A stretch of 64,000 nt of DNA, taken from Desulfovibrio sp. TomC (lineage in GTDB: Bacteria; Desulfobacterota; Desulfovibrionia; Desulfovibrionales; Desulfovibrionaceae). The notes under the pieces are model-generated. The model searched no databases and had not been told where the DNA came from. It saw only the letters and a program-made list of their open reading frames with translations. The stretch is from NCBI RefSeq assembly GCF_000801335.2, contig NZ_JSEH01000005.1, positions 124,001-188,000 on the forward strand. Reading direction: 5' to 3'. A program made the translations under genes and the position numbers. Shown here piece after piece: positions 43,974-52,267 of this stretch. Each line of letters begins with the position of its first letter. Within the stretch, counting starts at the first letter, position 1.

Positions 43974-44222
43974 CTAAAAGCCCGAGAGCCAGGTCGCGCC
44001 GGAAAACAGACGGTAGAGCGACCATTCCTCGATAGCCAGTCCGCCGTCGTAGATACAGACGCCGCTTTGGCCTTGGGCGCTGTCGCTGATGACCAGTTCG
44101 CCGCCGGTGGCGACGCACAAGGTCGAAGCCGGATTGGCCATGCCGATCAGTTGGGCCGCAGCCGGGGCGGCGAGGGCGGTGGTCAGGACCACAACCAGGA
44201 CGGCCAAGTACACAACGCGCAT
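43974..44222 (-). CDS. Small secreted DUF333 protein
   Basis: An 82-residue protein. The signal peptide MRVVYLAVLVVVLTTALAAPAAA is followed by a DUF333 domain: MANPASTLCVATGGELVISDSAQGQSGVCIYDGGLAIEEWSLYR, with the two conserved Cys that probably form a disulfide. Such proteins are small periplasmic or surface proteins of unknown role. AAGGAG precedes the ATG. It lies 38 bases downstream of the formyltransferase-like gene on the same strand, so the two may share a transcript. Confidence 0.85.
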   Translation of the reverse strand: MRVVYLAVLVVVLTTALAAPAAAQLIGMANPASTLCVATGGELVISDSAQGQSGVCIYDGGLAIEEWSLYRLFSGATWLSGF

Positions 44223-44260
44223 ACGCTCTCCTTGGCCCCGGCCGGGGAAATATCGCCGGA

Positions 44261-45244
44261 TCAGGCCGGGGATTGCGGGTTTTCCTGGCGGGGAAACACG
44301 GCCAGTCTGGGGCTGCCGGGCACCGGACGCCCCTTGCAGGTGGCCTCGACGCGATGGGGGCGGCCGTCGCGGAATTGGGCCGGCACGTCCCAGACAAAGC
44401 CTGAATAGCCGTCGCCAAAGCCTGCCGCCGCCACGTCGGGGCGGAAGTCGTTGGCGGTCAGCAGAAAGTCCTGGCCATCCACGGTCAGTTTGATCTCCTG
44501 CCGGACAGAGGGAGCAGTCGAATCGCGGGCCCAGCCGAGCATCCGGTCGGCCTGGGGCGGGTCAAGATGTCCCATGATGCCGCCCGGGGCTTCCATGATA
44601 AAACGCCATCCATGCAGGTCCATGGAAAATTCCACCGGTCCCGGAGGGCCAAAGCACATCAGGCGATGTTCGAACTCTTCCTTGGTGATGTCCGGGGTGA
44701 GGCGGCACATGCGTTCGAAATCGGCGATGGTGCGTTTGGTCGCGCCCCAGGACTGGGACCGGATCGGAGTGATGGGGGCTTCATTGGTGATCAGGGGAGC
44801 GACGCGCAGCATGAGGAGCGACAGGGCTTGCCTGGCCACTTTGGCCAGGCCGGGGCGATCCTTGGCTCCGGTGACAGGGATGATTTCGGCATCGATGATC
44901 GTTCCGGCGTCAATGCGTTCGTCCATGACGTGCAGGGTCGCGCCGAAGGTCGCGGCGCGTTCGTAGGCGGCCCAGGCCTCGGGGGCTGTCCCGGGATATT
45001 GGGGCGAGGCTGGATGGATATTGTAGGCCCCATGCGAAAAAGCGGACAGACAGTCGGCCGGCACGATGACGTTGGACAGATAGGAGAGCAGGCGGGCTTT
45101 GGGACCCAGACGCGTCACCTGGGCGCGAAGACCGGGTAAATCGACAACGTGGCGCAACTCGACGTTTCGGCCGTGGGCGGAAAGCATCTGCAGGAGGGTT
45201 GCGGCGTCTTCATTGGCGGAAAGCAGGATAAGCGTCAGGGGCAT
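44261..45244 (-). CDS. Formyltransferase-family protein
   Basis: A 327-residue protein. The N-terminal ~200 residues match the formyltransferase fold of methionyl-tRNA and sugar N-formyltransferases: YNIHPASPQYPGTAPEAWAAYE, then ATLHVMDERIDAGTIIDAEII. These hold the Asn-His-Asp catalytic set, though the folate loop reads PQYPG rather than SLLPR. The C-terminal ~110 residues (DFLLTANDFRPDVAAAG...RVEATCKGRPVPGSPRLAVFP) differ from the tRNA-binding domain of Fmt. It is therefore more likely a small-molecule or sugar formyltransferase, or a relative with another one-carbon role. GAGG lies 6 bases before the ATG. Confidence 0.8.
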   Translation of the reverse strand: MPLTLILLSANEDAATLLQMLSAHGRNVELRHVVDLPGLRAQVTRLGPKARLLSYLSNVIVPADCLSAFSHGAYNIHPASPQYPGTAPEAWAAYERAATFGATLHVMDERIDAGTIIDAEIIPVTGAKDRPGLAKVARQALSLLMLRVAPLITNEAPITPIRSQSWGATKRTIADFERMCRLTPDITKEEFEHRLMCFGPPGPVEFSMDLHGWRFIMEAPGGIMGHLDPPQADRMLGWARDSTAPSVRQEIKLTVDGQDFLLTANDFRPDVAAAGFGDGYSGFVWDVPAQFRDGRPHRVEATCKGRPVPGSPRLAVFPRQENPQSPA

Positions 45245-45351
45245 AGAATTCCTCGAAGTTTCGCCAGGCGTTTCGGTTGGGGACTTATGATAGTGTTGGA
45301 GAGATTACCCGCCTGCCGTGGCAGGGTCAAGGCAGTGACAACCGGCTGGTC

Positions 45352-46353
45352 TCATTTTTTGACCCGGGTGAAGCGAATGTCCTTGGCGGAATTTGTGCTG
45401 TAAAGCAGTGAAGCGACCTGCCCGTCGTTGGCGAATTCCAGGCGCAAGCCGTGGACGGTTCCGGTGCTGTCTGAACCGTCGAAGATGCCATAGAGCAGGT
45501 GGCGCATGGGGATGGTCTGGTTGTCCCGGGTCATGCTGATGCCTGTGGCGGTTTGGCTGATGCGCAGGGAGCCGAGTACGGGATTGGCGTAGACGCCGAC
45601 GGCCAGCTTGGCCGGGCTGTCCGGGATTCCCGTCGTTTCCTCCGGTTCTGGGGCTTGGGTTGGCTGCGGCGCAGGCGCTTCGGCTTTGGTCGGCGCGGCC
45701 GGTTTGGCGGCCGGAACCGGAGCAGCGGCCGGAGCAGCAGCCGGAGCCGGAGCAGCAGCCGGAGCCGGGGCAGCAGCCGGAGCCGGAGCAGCAGCCGGAG
45801 CCGGGGCAGCAGCCGGAGCCGGAGCAGCAGCCGGAGCCGGGGCAGCGGCCGGAGCCGGAGCAGCGGCCAGAGCCGGAGCAGCGGCCGGAGCAGCTGCCCG
45901 AGTTGGAGCCGGAGCCGGAGCCGGGGCAGCGGCCGGAGTGACAGTCGGCTTGGAGGTCGGGGCGGATGCCGGGGCAGGAGCAGGGACAGAAGCCTGGCTC
46001 AGCGTGGATTGTCGGGCCAAGACCGCAGCGGAGGGTTTGTCCAGGGGCTGGACAGCAGGGGCCTCCTTGGCTGGGGCCGGATGGTTCTCTGGCGGCGTCA
46101 CGGGCAGACGCAGGACGTTGCCCGCTATAATGTGCTGGGTTTTGTCGATGGTATTGGCCCGGGCCAAGGCCTCGGGCGTCAGGCCGAATTTTCGGGCGAT
46201 ACGGGTGAGGGTGTCGCCGGGCTGAATGGTGTATTGGGCCTCCCCGGCATCGCTCCCGAGAGCGGGGGCCGGAGCCGTGGCGGCAGCCAAGAGCAGGCCC
46301 GGGATCAGGCAGGCCGGGAGGGCGCAAAACAGAAACAGGCGCGGCAGGTGCAT
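45352..46353 (-). CDS. LysM protein with long Ala-Pro linker
   Basis: A 333-residue exported protein. Signal peptide ([24 protein letters not shown]), then a LysM peptidoglycan-binding domain at ~40-85 ([30 protein letters not shown]...ILRLP-like end). A ~150-residue Ala/Pro linker with AAAPAP repeats follows, and a C-terminal domain of ~100 residues ([34 protein letters not shown]...DIRFTRVKK) that I do not recognise. The linker probably spans the periplasm, holding the C-terminal domain away from the cell wall. ATG 46353 has AAAGGA about 6 bases upstream. It stands alone on the minus strand. Confidence 0.87.
   Translation of the reverse strand: MHLPRLFLFCALPACLIPGLLLAAATAPAPALGSDAGEAQYTIQPGDTLTRIARKFGLTPEALARANTIDKTQHIIAGNVLRLPVTPPENHPAPAKEAPAVQPLDKPSAAVLARQSTLSQASVPAPAPASAPTSKPTVTPAAAPAPAPAPTRAAAPAAAPALAAAPAPAAAPAPAAAPAPAAAPAPAAAPAPAAAPAPAAAPAPAAAPAAAPVPAAKPAAPTKAEAPAPQPTQAPEPEETTGIPDSPAKLAVGVYANPVLGSLRISQTATGISMTRDNQTIPMRHLLYGIFDGSDSTGTVHGLRLEFANDGQVASLLYSTNSAKDIRFTRVKK
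45733..45876. repeat. 18-bp coding tandem repeat in the LysM gene
   Basis: Eight consecutive 18-base copies of Rgcagcagccggagccgg encode the Ala-Pro linker. The first base follows the pattern A A G A G A G A, suggesting that a 36-base double unit was duplicated. The last two copies carry single changes. Such tracts readily change copy number by slippage. Confidence 0.9.
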
Positions 46354-46370
46354 AGGCGTCCTTTGTCTGT

Positions 46371-46391
46371 GTTTTGCCAGTCGGGCAAAAC
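46371..46391. promoter_or_regulatory. Inverted repeat just upstream of the LysM gene
   Basis: Perfect 8-base arms gttttgcc (46371-46378) and ggcaaaac (46384-46391) around a five-base centre, 18 bases before the LysM start. It may be an operator or a leader hairpin; no known motif matches. Confidence 0.45.
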
Positions 46392-46784
46392 AGTTCGTCA
46401 TTTTTCTAGGCGGACGTATAAGAAAAAGCGGCTTGCCTGACAACGTGCAAAACACTGCGGCCAGGGGGCAGGGGATGCGTTCCAAACGGTGTTGGGACTT
46501 GCCATCCTGCCTGTTTGGCCTTACCTCATGTCTTGGTCGGGGTGTCGAGAAACGAATGGGAAAAAGCGCCATGCAAAGGCGTCGCAGGACGACGTCGAGG
46601 ATGACGTCCCGGCTGGCAATGCGCCCCGGGGCGTCCGCTCGTTTTGATCCAGGACGCATCCATCCCGGTATCCCCCGCAACCTCGTCTCCGTTTTCTCCT
46701 GCCCAACGCCCGCCATCGGCTTCGGCCCGGCCGGCCGGAAGCGGGAGCGCCGGATTTCGCGACCAAAGGCGGCACAGCTCTTTT
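46392..46784. other. Gene-free gap between the LysM gene and a membrane protein gene
   Basis: About 390 bases between divergent genes. In-frame sequence upstream of 46785 is open to 46644 but encodes a Ser/Pro/Arg-rich stretch unlike protein, so I treat it as noncoding. Both promoters must lie here; an AT-richer patch at about 46395-46450 is the likeliest place for the LysM one. Confidence 0.4.
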
Positions 46785-47558
46785 ATGGATAACCCGCAAG
46801 ACACCGAGACCACCGACGCCAAACAGGGCGCTTCCGGCTCCCTGGGCAGTCTGGGCCTGTCGCTGACGGACAGGGAAAAAAAGAACCTCATGACGTTTCT
46901 TTCCATCGGGATCATCCTGGTGGAATTTGCCGTCACCATCGCCGCCGTGTGCTATGGGATCATCAAGTCCCAGAAACTGCCGGACGGCACCATCGAGTTC
47001 CAGTTCCCCTGGATTCCTTACGCCGTGGCCCTGATCCTGGCCCCGGTGGCCATCATGCTGGTGGTCAACATCATCGGCATGGGCTTTACCCGCATCTTCA
47101 AGGGTGATCCGGCCATGGACGAGGAGCAGATGCGCTTTATGCCCGAGCGGCTGCGCCGGCTCATCGCCCTGTCCCGGGGCCTGCCGTCCATCATTTTGCT
47201 TGGCGGCATGGTCCTGGTCGGCGCGGCCCTGTACTACCTCGACGCCGTCATCCAGGCCATTTTGCGCATCGGCGACCATGTGGAGGTCATCGCCCCCTGG
47301 GTCATGGCCGGGCTGGTGGCGGCCTGGTGCCTCACCTATCTCGTGCGCATGTGGTTTCTCTACAAGACCCGGCGGATGCACGAGGAATACGCCTTTCGGC
47401 GCGAGGTGCTGGAGCGCACCGGCATCGTTATTGTCGACAACCGCAAGCACATTGCCGCCGATGGCCGCACCATCGGCGAACACGGCAACGTCCTGCCCGG
47501 GCGCGTCATCGACGTGCTGCCGCCCGGGGAGTCCGACGCCGACAAGGACGCCCCATGA
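46785..47558 (+). CDS. Four-helix membrane protein of unknown function
   Basis: A 257-residue protein that I do not recognise. After a polar N-terminus (DNPQDTETTDAKQGASG) come four membrane helices: about residues 36-60 (FLSIGIILVEFAVTIAAVCYG), 75-100, 137-165 and 172-198. A cytoplasmic-type tail follows (RTGIVIVDNRKHIAADGRTIGEHGNVLPGRVIDVLPPGE). The ribosome-binding site is weak, so the start is less sure. Its stop overlaps the next gene's start (ATGA 47555-47558), so the two form a coupled pair. Confidence 0.75.
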   Translation: MDNPQDTETTDAKQGASGSLGSLGLSLTDREKKNLMTFLSIGIILVEFAVTIAAVCYGIIKSQKLPDGTIEFQFPWIPYAVALILAPVAIMLVVNIIGMGFTRIFKGDPAMDEEQMRFMPERLRRLIALSRGLPSIILLGGMVLVGAALYYLDAVIQAILRIGDHVEVIAPWVMAGLVAAWCLTYLVRMWFLYKTRRMHEEYAFRREVLERTGIVIVDNRKHIAADGRTIGEHGNVLPGRVIDVLPPGESDADKDAP

Positions 47559-48055
47559 CCGAACAGGCTGACCGCCTGGGCCAAAAAGCCCGGGACATCC
47601 TGCTGGCCCGCATCGCCCGCACCGGCGACGCCGGCCGGGCCGAGGCCCTTTCCGCCTTTGTCGGCCTGTCCCGGCCCGATCTTGGCCCGGACGCCGCCGG
47701 CATTATCGCCGACGTCGCCCCGGTCCTGCCGCTTGCGCTCACTGAAAAATGGGTGGGTATGTTCATTGCGCGCCTGCTTGAGACCGTGCCCCACGTCCAG
47801 GTGGCGGAGTTGTGCGACGGCAGCGCCGAAAATGAGGCCGCCCTGGCGCTGGCCTACGTCATGTTTCTGGAATCCGAGCGCATGGAAAAGCAGATGGCCG
47901 AGGATCTGGCCGCCTGCAACCTGACGGCCGGCCAGGACGGGGCCGACGTCGCCGCCGAGACCTGCCGCCGGCTGGCCGAGGCCGAGGAGCGTCGCCGGCA
48001 GGCGAGCCTGGAGAAGGCCGCCGCCTATCGCCGGGACCACCACCGGGACAATTGA
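47555..48055 (+). CDS. Hypothetical helical protein coupled to the membrane protein
   Basis: A 166-residue, Ala- and Glu-rich, probably all-helical cytoplasmic protein. The N-terminal two thirds contain short hydrophobic helices (DAAGIIADVAPVLPLALTEKWVGMFIARLL), and the C-terminus is a charged helix (LAEAEERRRQASLEKAAAYRRDHHRDN) that may form a coiled coil. It starts within the stop codon of the membrane protein gene. The family is not recognised; it may be a soluble partner of that membrane protein. Confidence 0.72.
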   Translation: MTEQADRLGQKARDILLARIARTGDAGRAEALSAFVGLSRPDLGPDAAGIIADVAPVLPLALTEKWVGMFIARLLETVPHVQVAELCDGSAENEAALALAYVMFLESERMEKQMAEDLAACNLTAGQDGADVAAETCRRLAEAEERRRQASLEKAAAYRRDHHRDN

Positions 48056-48224
48056 CGAAGGCCCTGCCTGAAGGCAGGGCTGCGCAGGGCTCTTCCCCTC
48101 TTTTCTTGCCCTGCTTTCGAGAGCGACGTGCCTCGTCCACGGCCCGTTGGAGCCACGCTGGTCTGTGTCAACCGACCGCATCGTCGCCCACGGCCCAAAA
48201 CCCCTTTACAAACGTCTTCCTTTG

Positions 48225-48272
48225 CAGGGGTCCGGGGGGATCATCCCCCCGGCCGCCGGAGCACTCCTCCCT
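48225..48272 (-). repeat. Intergenic GC hairpin repeat, copy 5 (inverse)
   Basis: The core on this strand is ggggtccgggggga-tca-tccccccggccgccggag; the stem 48232-48240 with 48244-48252 is perfect. It lies between the end of the hypothetical gene and the end of the convergent HDOD gene. In minus orientation it directly follows the HDOD stop, as expected for a transcription end. Confidence 0.75.
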
Positions 48273-48305
48273 CCTTCTCCCTCTCGCACTTCCCTCACCC
48301 GCGAT

Positions 48306-49535
48306 TTAGGCGAACATGGCGCAGATGACTTCGAAGTGGGCTTCGGCCGTTTCCACCAGTTCCGGCAGATCGGCCGGGGTCAGGCCCACGGCCTCCCAGG
48401 CGGCGGGGTCGAAGCAGGGCACCAGGCGCTCGCCGCTGCTGCCGGGCAGGACCGCGCCGGCAATCATGTCGGCCACGCAGACAATGGACGGCTCCTGGGG
48501 CACCTCTCCGGACACCGGGGCATGATGCCGCCACACGGCCTGCTCCAGGCTCTCGGGAAACCGCCACTTCCGCAATAACATGCCGCCAAGCTCCCCATGG
48601 TCGAAGCCAAAGAGTTCCCGCTCGACCGCGACCAGATGGCGTCCCGAAGCCGCTGCTGCGGCCAGGGACGCCCCGGCCGCCGCCGGCACCTGTTTGTACA
48701 GCACCAGCCGGCCGATGTCGTGGAGCAGCCCGGCCACGAAAAACCGTTCCGGACTGGGATCGTGCATCCGAACGGCCAGCAGTTTGGCCACCAGCCCCAC
48801 CCCTATGGAATGCCGCCAGAACTGGCGCATGTCGATGCAGCCGGCCGGGATGTCCTTGAAAAGGGGCATGACGGAAACACCCATGGCCAGCGTCGAGAGC
48901 TGGTTCAAGCCGAGCAACATGACCGCCCGGGACAGGGTGTCCACGGGACCTGGGGGCAGGCCGCCGGACACGCGCAGGGTGCGGGCGTAAAAGGCGCTGT
49001 TGACGAGCTTTAAGAGCTTGGCCGTCAGGCTTGGGTCTTTGCTGATGACGGCGGCGGCCTCTTCCACGGTGGAGGCCGGGTCGCTTAACACCTCGCGGAT
49101 GCGCATGAAGACTTCGGGCAGGGAAACGAGGACCGGATCAGCCGCCAGGATGGCTTCCGGGCTGGGCAGACTGGTCAGGCTTTCGCGACCGCAGGCCGGC
49201 GGGCGCACCGGACGCACGGTTGCCAGGGCCTCGGCCCGGGCCAGGGCCAGCTCGGTCAAGGCCATGGTCAGCGGCTCGTCGGCCGGCAGCGGGGCAAACC
49301 GTCGCCGCACCGCTTCTTCGGGCGTGCCGGCAGGTTCGGCCGGGGCTGCCTGGGAAGGGCCTGTAGCGGAATCCGGGGTGGCCTCGATTTCGCGGATGCG
49401 CCAGCCGCGCAACCACTTGAGATGGCTCTCGGCCAGCACCGTGCCGGCGGGCAGCCGGTAGCGGCCGTCAGGGCTTTCGATCTCGGCGGCGAGCACCATG
49501 CCGGCCCGGATCTGGGAAAAGGGAATCGTGGGCAT
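48306..49535 (-). CDS. HDOD-domain signalling protein
   Basis: A 409-residue cytoplasmic protein. The N-terminal ~55 residues (FSQIRAGMVLAAEIESPDGRYRLPAGTVL...WLRGWRIREIE) look like a small PilZ- or SAF-like barrel seen in some signalling proteins. From about residue 130 an HDOD domain follows (SLPEVFMRIREVLSDPASTVEEAAAVISKDPSLTAKLLKLVNSAFY), retaining the HD pair in AGLLHDIGRLVLY. HDOD proteins are regulatory relatives of HD phosphohydrolases, often without activity, in motility, biofilm and cyclic-di-GMP networks. It is a single gene on the minus strand, divergent from the LOG-like gene. Confidence 0.9.
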   Translation of the reverse strand: MPTIPFSQIRAGMVLAAEIESPDGRYRLPAGTVLAESHLKWLRGWRIREIEATPDSATGPSQAAPAEPAGTPEEAVRRRFAPLPADEPLTMALTELALARAEALATVRPVRPPACGRESLTSLPSPEAILAADPVLVSLPEVFMRIREVLSDPASTVEEAAAVISKDPSLTAKLLKLVNSAFYARTLRVSGGLPPGPVDTLSRAVMLLGLNQLSTLAMGVSVMPLFKDIPAGCIDMRQFWRHSIGVGLVAKLLAVRMHDPSPERFFVAGLLHDIGRLVLYKQVPAAAGASLAAAAASGRHLVAVERELFGFDHGELGGMLLRKWRFPESLEQAVWRHHAPVSGEVPQEPSIVCVADMIAGAVLPGSSGERLVPCFDPAAWEAVGLTPADLPELVETAEAHFEVICAMFA

Positions 49536-49744
49536 TGGCCGTCCCTTTGCCGGCCCTTGGGCCGACGGCGAGAGGTGGGCTCCGGGCCGATCCCGGGAAA
49601 GTCAGCTGTTGCCAAGCCTTACCAGTGCCACGCCAACCCGGCAAGAGCCATGGCCCATCCCCCGGATTCCCAGACTCCTGGGCGGGTTTCTCCAGGGGTT
49701 CCCCCGGGCAACGCCTTGGCTTATAAGGGCCGTCCGGAGGCATC

Positions 49745-52012
49745 ATGACCGTATCCCCGCTTCTTACCGGCGACGGCCAGCTCGTCGATATCGGCGACAT
49801 CCGCTACAACGACGATCTGGCCGCGCCCCAGGCCTTTGGCCTCATGCGCTTTTCCCATACCAGCGACGCCCTACGCGGCCTTGTGCGCGATCTGCGCGAC
49901 CGGGCTGTCCGCGAATCCCGACCGCTGACCGATTTCATGGACATAAGCGGCCGCAGCGGCCATTCGCGCATTGGCCTGGACATCCACCTGACCGGCGAGG
50001 CGCCCCAAGTGTCCGACAGCGCCCGCACCGTGGAGCTGCCAGTGGCGGTTACGGCCTTAAACGCCGCCCTGGCCGAGTCCCTGGCCGATCTGCGCGGGCT
50101 TTGCTGCGACGGGGGCGTGGATTTCGGGCGGCTTTTCATCCCCCGGGGGCCGGCCGTTGGCCGGGCCGGGATTGCCGAGGCCATGGAGCGGGGCTGGCTC
50201 CTGCTTCCCCAGCGCCACAGCGTGGCCGAGGACGGGGTGGTGGAGATCGTACTGGAAGACCTGCGCTATATCCTGTCCGCGCGGTTGCTCGGGGTGGGCC
50301 GCAATTTTGCCGAGATGGTGGTCAAGGGCAAGCATGGCCTGGGCATTTTCCAGAGTCTGGCCCCAACCGGCCTGCCGGATGCCCTGGCGGCCAAGGATTT
50401 CATGGTCGGGGCCGTGCATATTGCCCTTGGGCCGTTTACCGCTTTTCTGGAGCGCCCCACCAACCGCGACGGCGTCTTCCATCTGGCTTCGCGCCTGCTC
50501 GACGGCATCCGCACCACAGGCATCAGCACGCCGCGCCAGGTGGAACTCTACAACAGCGGCGAGGCAGCGGCAGAGACGGACGGCCTGGCCGTGCGCCTGC
50601 GGCTCTATCCGCCGGACGTGCGGGTGGCCCGGCTGGCCGAGCGGGTGCTCATTGCCGGCCACAGTCGGGAGGTCCTGGCTGCCGGCGTCGATTTCGCCGA
50701 CCTGACCGACATCTTCAATCCCGTGGCCAGCCGGGCGCTTTTCGACGAAGTGACCGATGATCCGGCCGACGGCGGCATCTACGGCCGCATCCTCATGCCC
50801 GGCAAGATGATCACCATCCCCTGGGAACAGGAGGAGGGCGTGTGGTTGCGGGAATTCCAATGGCGGCTGATTTACGAATACGCCCGGGGCAACGTCCCGG
50901 AGGGCGTCCTTGAGGGCGAGGAAATTCCCAAGCGGATGCGCCCGTTTCTGGACGACCTCAAGTACGTTGGCGGCGAACAGAAGCTGTCCAAGGTCTTTGT
51001 GGCCGACGCACTGCCGCCGGCCGACACGCTGCGGGTGCTCAAGCGCAACGGCATCGGCGTGGTGGCGGCCCGGGGCATGGGCTGCGCCCCGGGCAAGACC
51101 TGCCGGCCGCCCTTTTTCCGCATGGACCAGACGCTTTATGAAGAGCTGGTGCGCCTTGAGGGCGAGGGGATGCGGTTTTACCTGCTGCTCGAATACAACG
51201 GCCAGGCCCAGATGCGGGAATTTTTCCGGGGCCTGTGGGTGACCCGGGAAGGGCGGGAACATCTGCCGCGCATCCACACCACCATGGCCATGTTCGGCTC
51301 GGCCTGCGACGTGCTCGGACCGGTCCTGGCCGAACCCATCGCCGCCTTTTTGAAAAAGATGCGCGACCATCCGCGCCTGGGCGAGGGCTTTGCCGTGGCC
51401 CACGGCTCGGGGCCGGGAGTCATGCGCATTGTCGACGACGCGGCCGCGGCCCTTGGCATCTTCCGCCTCGGCGTTGGCATCGACGCCGAGGAAATCGGCC
51501 AGATTCCCAATTTCGAACCCCAGGCCGTGGCCCAGTTCACCAATCTGGCCATGAACACCCGTCAAGACATCCTGGACCGGCGTTCGCTCTTTAAGATCTT
51601 TAATCTCGGCGGTTTCGGCACCAGCTACGAAGTGAACATGGCGCTTACCTTCTTAAAGATCGGCCAGTGTCTGCCCGCGCCCTACATCTTCATCGACCCG
51701 GTGGGCTTTGGCCCGGGCGGTGAGCCGTTCTGGCGGCAGACCATCCAGCAGTTTCAGACGCTGAGCAGCGATCTGGCCGGCGGCGGCCACACCCTTGGCC
51801 CGCTTGGGCCACGCTGGGTGGTCAACTGCTGCCACGAGGTGGGAACCTACGAAGAGGGCTACGCCGTTATGGCCGCCTTTGTGAACGACCCGGCCGCCTA
51901 TTGGCGGGAACGCGGCATCGCCCAAAGCCGGGTGCGCTTTGCCCGGGACAATCTCAAAAAGGCCGGCGTGGCCATCGCACCTTACATCGAAGAAGCGTTG
52001 GAAGGGGAATAG
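49745..52012 (+). CDS. Large protein with C-terminal LOG/Rossmann nucleotide-binding domain
   Basis: A 755-residue soluble protein. The C-terminal ~250 residues resemble the LOG family (lysine-decarboxylase-like phosphoribohydrolases): MFGSACDV at the first strand, AHGSGPGVMRIVDDAAAALG (about residues 550-570), and NLGGFGTSYEVNMALTFLKIG (about 619-640), which keeps the GGxGTxxE core. The N-terminal ~480 residues (LTDFMDISGRSGHSRIGLDIHLTGE..., EEGVWLREFQWRLIYEYARGNVP) match nothing I know. Ordinary LOG proteins are ~190-250 residues and cleave nucleoside monophosphates. The start has GGAGG 4 bases upstream. It is a single gene; activity and substrate are open. Confidence 0.75.
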   Translation: MTVSPLLTGDGQLVDIGDIRYNDDLAAPQAFGLMRFSHTSDALRGLVRDLRDRAVRESRPLTDFMDISGRSGHSRIGLDIHLTGEAPQVSDSARTVELPVAVTALNAALAESLADLRGLCCDGGVDFGRLFIPRGPAVGRAGIAEAMERGWLLLPQRHSVAEDGVVEIVLEDLRYILSARLLGVGRNFAEMVVKGKHGLGIFQSLAPTGLPDALAAKDFMVGAVHIALGPFTAFLERPTNRDGVFHLASRLLDGIRTTGISTPRQVELYNSGEAAAETDGLAVRLRLYPPDVRVARLAERVLIAGHSREVLAAGVDFADLTDIFNPVASRALFDEVTDDPADGGIYGRILMPGKMITIPWEQEEGVWLREFQWRLIYEYARGNVPEGVLEGEEIPKRMRPFLDDLKYVGGEQKLSKVFVADALPPADTLRVLKRNGIGVVAARGMGCAPGKTCRPPFFRMDQTLYEELVRLEGEGMRFYLLLEYNGQAQMREFFRGLWVTREGREHLPRIHTTMAMFGSACDVLGPVLAEPIAAFLKKMRDHPRLGEGFAVAHGSGPGVMRIVDDAAAALGIFRLGVGIDAEEIGQIPNFEPQAVAQFTNLAMNTRQDILDRRSLFKIFNLGGFGTSYEVNMALTFLKIGQCLPAPYIFIDPVGFGPGGEPFWRQTIQQFQTLSSDLAGGGHTLGPLGPRWVVNCCHEVGTYEEGYAVMAAFVNDPAAYWRERGIAQSRVRFARDNLKKAGVAIAPYIEEALEGE

Positions 52013-52044
52013 AGAGGCAGAAGAGGGGAAAGGCAGAAGCAGAA

Positions 52045-52092
52045 GATGCCTCCGGCGGCCGGGGGGATGATCCCCCCGGACCCCTGCAAAGG
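52045..52092 (+). repeat. Intergenic GC hairpin repeat, copy 6
   Basis: Core atgcctccggcggcc, then a perfect 9-base stem (52059-52067 with 52071-52079, loop tga) and ggacccctgc. It follows the LOG-like gene stop by about 35 bases, in forward orientation. Confidence 0.75.
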
Positions 52093-52210
52093 GAAAAGTT
52101 TTTCAAGGGGTTTTGGGAGCGGGTTGCCAGTCCGGGCGGCTGGGGACTGCGACAGCCGAAGGCTGAGCTTGCCCTCCCACCGCCGTAGCGCCGACGTTCC
52201 CCCTTTACCT

Positions 52211-52253
52211 AGTTGGGGGGGGCCGGGGCCTCAGGCCCCGGCCGCCGGAGGCA
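52211..52253 (-). repeat. Intergenic GC hairpin repeat, copy 7 (inverse); probable end of the nuo operon
   Basis: A perfect 10-base stem, ggccggggcc (52221-52230) with ggccccggcc (52234-52243), followed by gccggagg. In minus orientation it lies 15-25 bases after the nuoN stop codon and ends in a C-rich run (complement of ggggggg). It faces copy 6 across the gap between two convergent genes. Confidence 0.7.
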
Positions 52254-52267
52254 CTCTTCCTCTCTCG

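Noticed and set aside
44261-45244. Methionyl-tRNA formyltransferase (fmt)
   Set aside because: The catalytic residues fit the superfamily, but the C-terminal domain and folate loop differ from Fmt, and there is no def gene beside it.
45733-45876. Possible CRISPR array
   Set aside because: The 18-base units are contiguous, have no spacers and are in-frame coding repeats of an Ala-Pro linker; no cas genes are present.
46644-46784. Longer N-terminus for the four-helix membrane protein
   Set aside because: The extra 47 residues are Ser/Pro/Arg-rich and unlike protein; neither start has a strong ribosome-binding site, so the shorter form is preferred but not certain.
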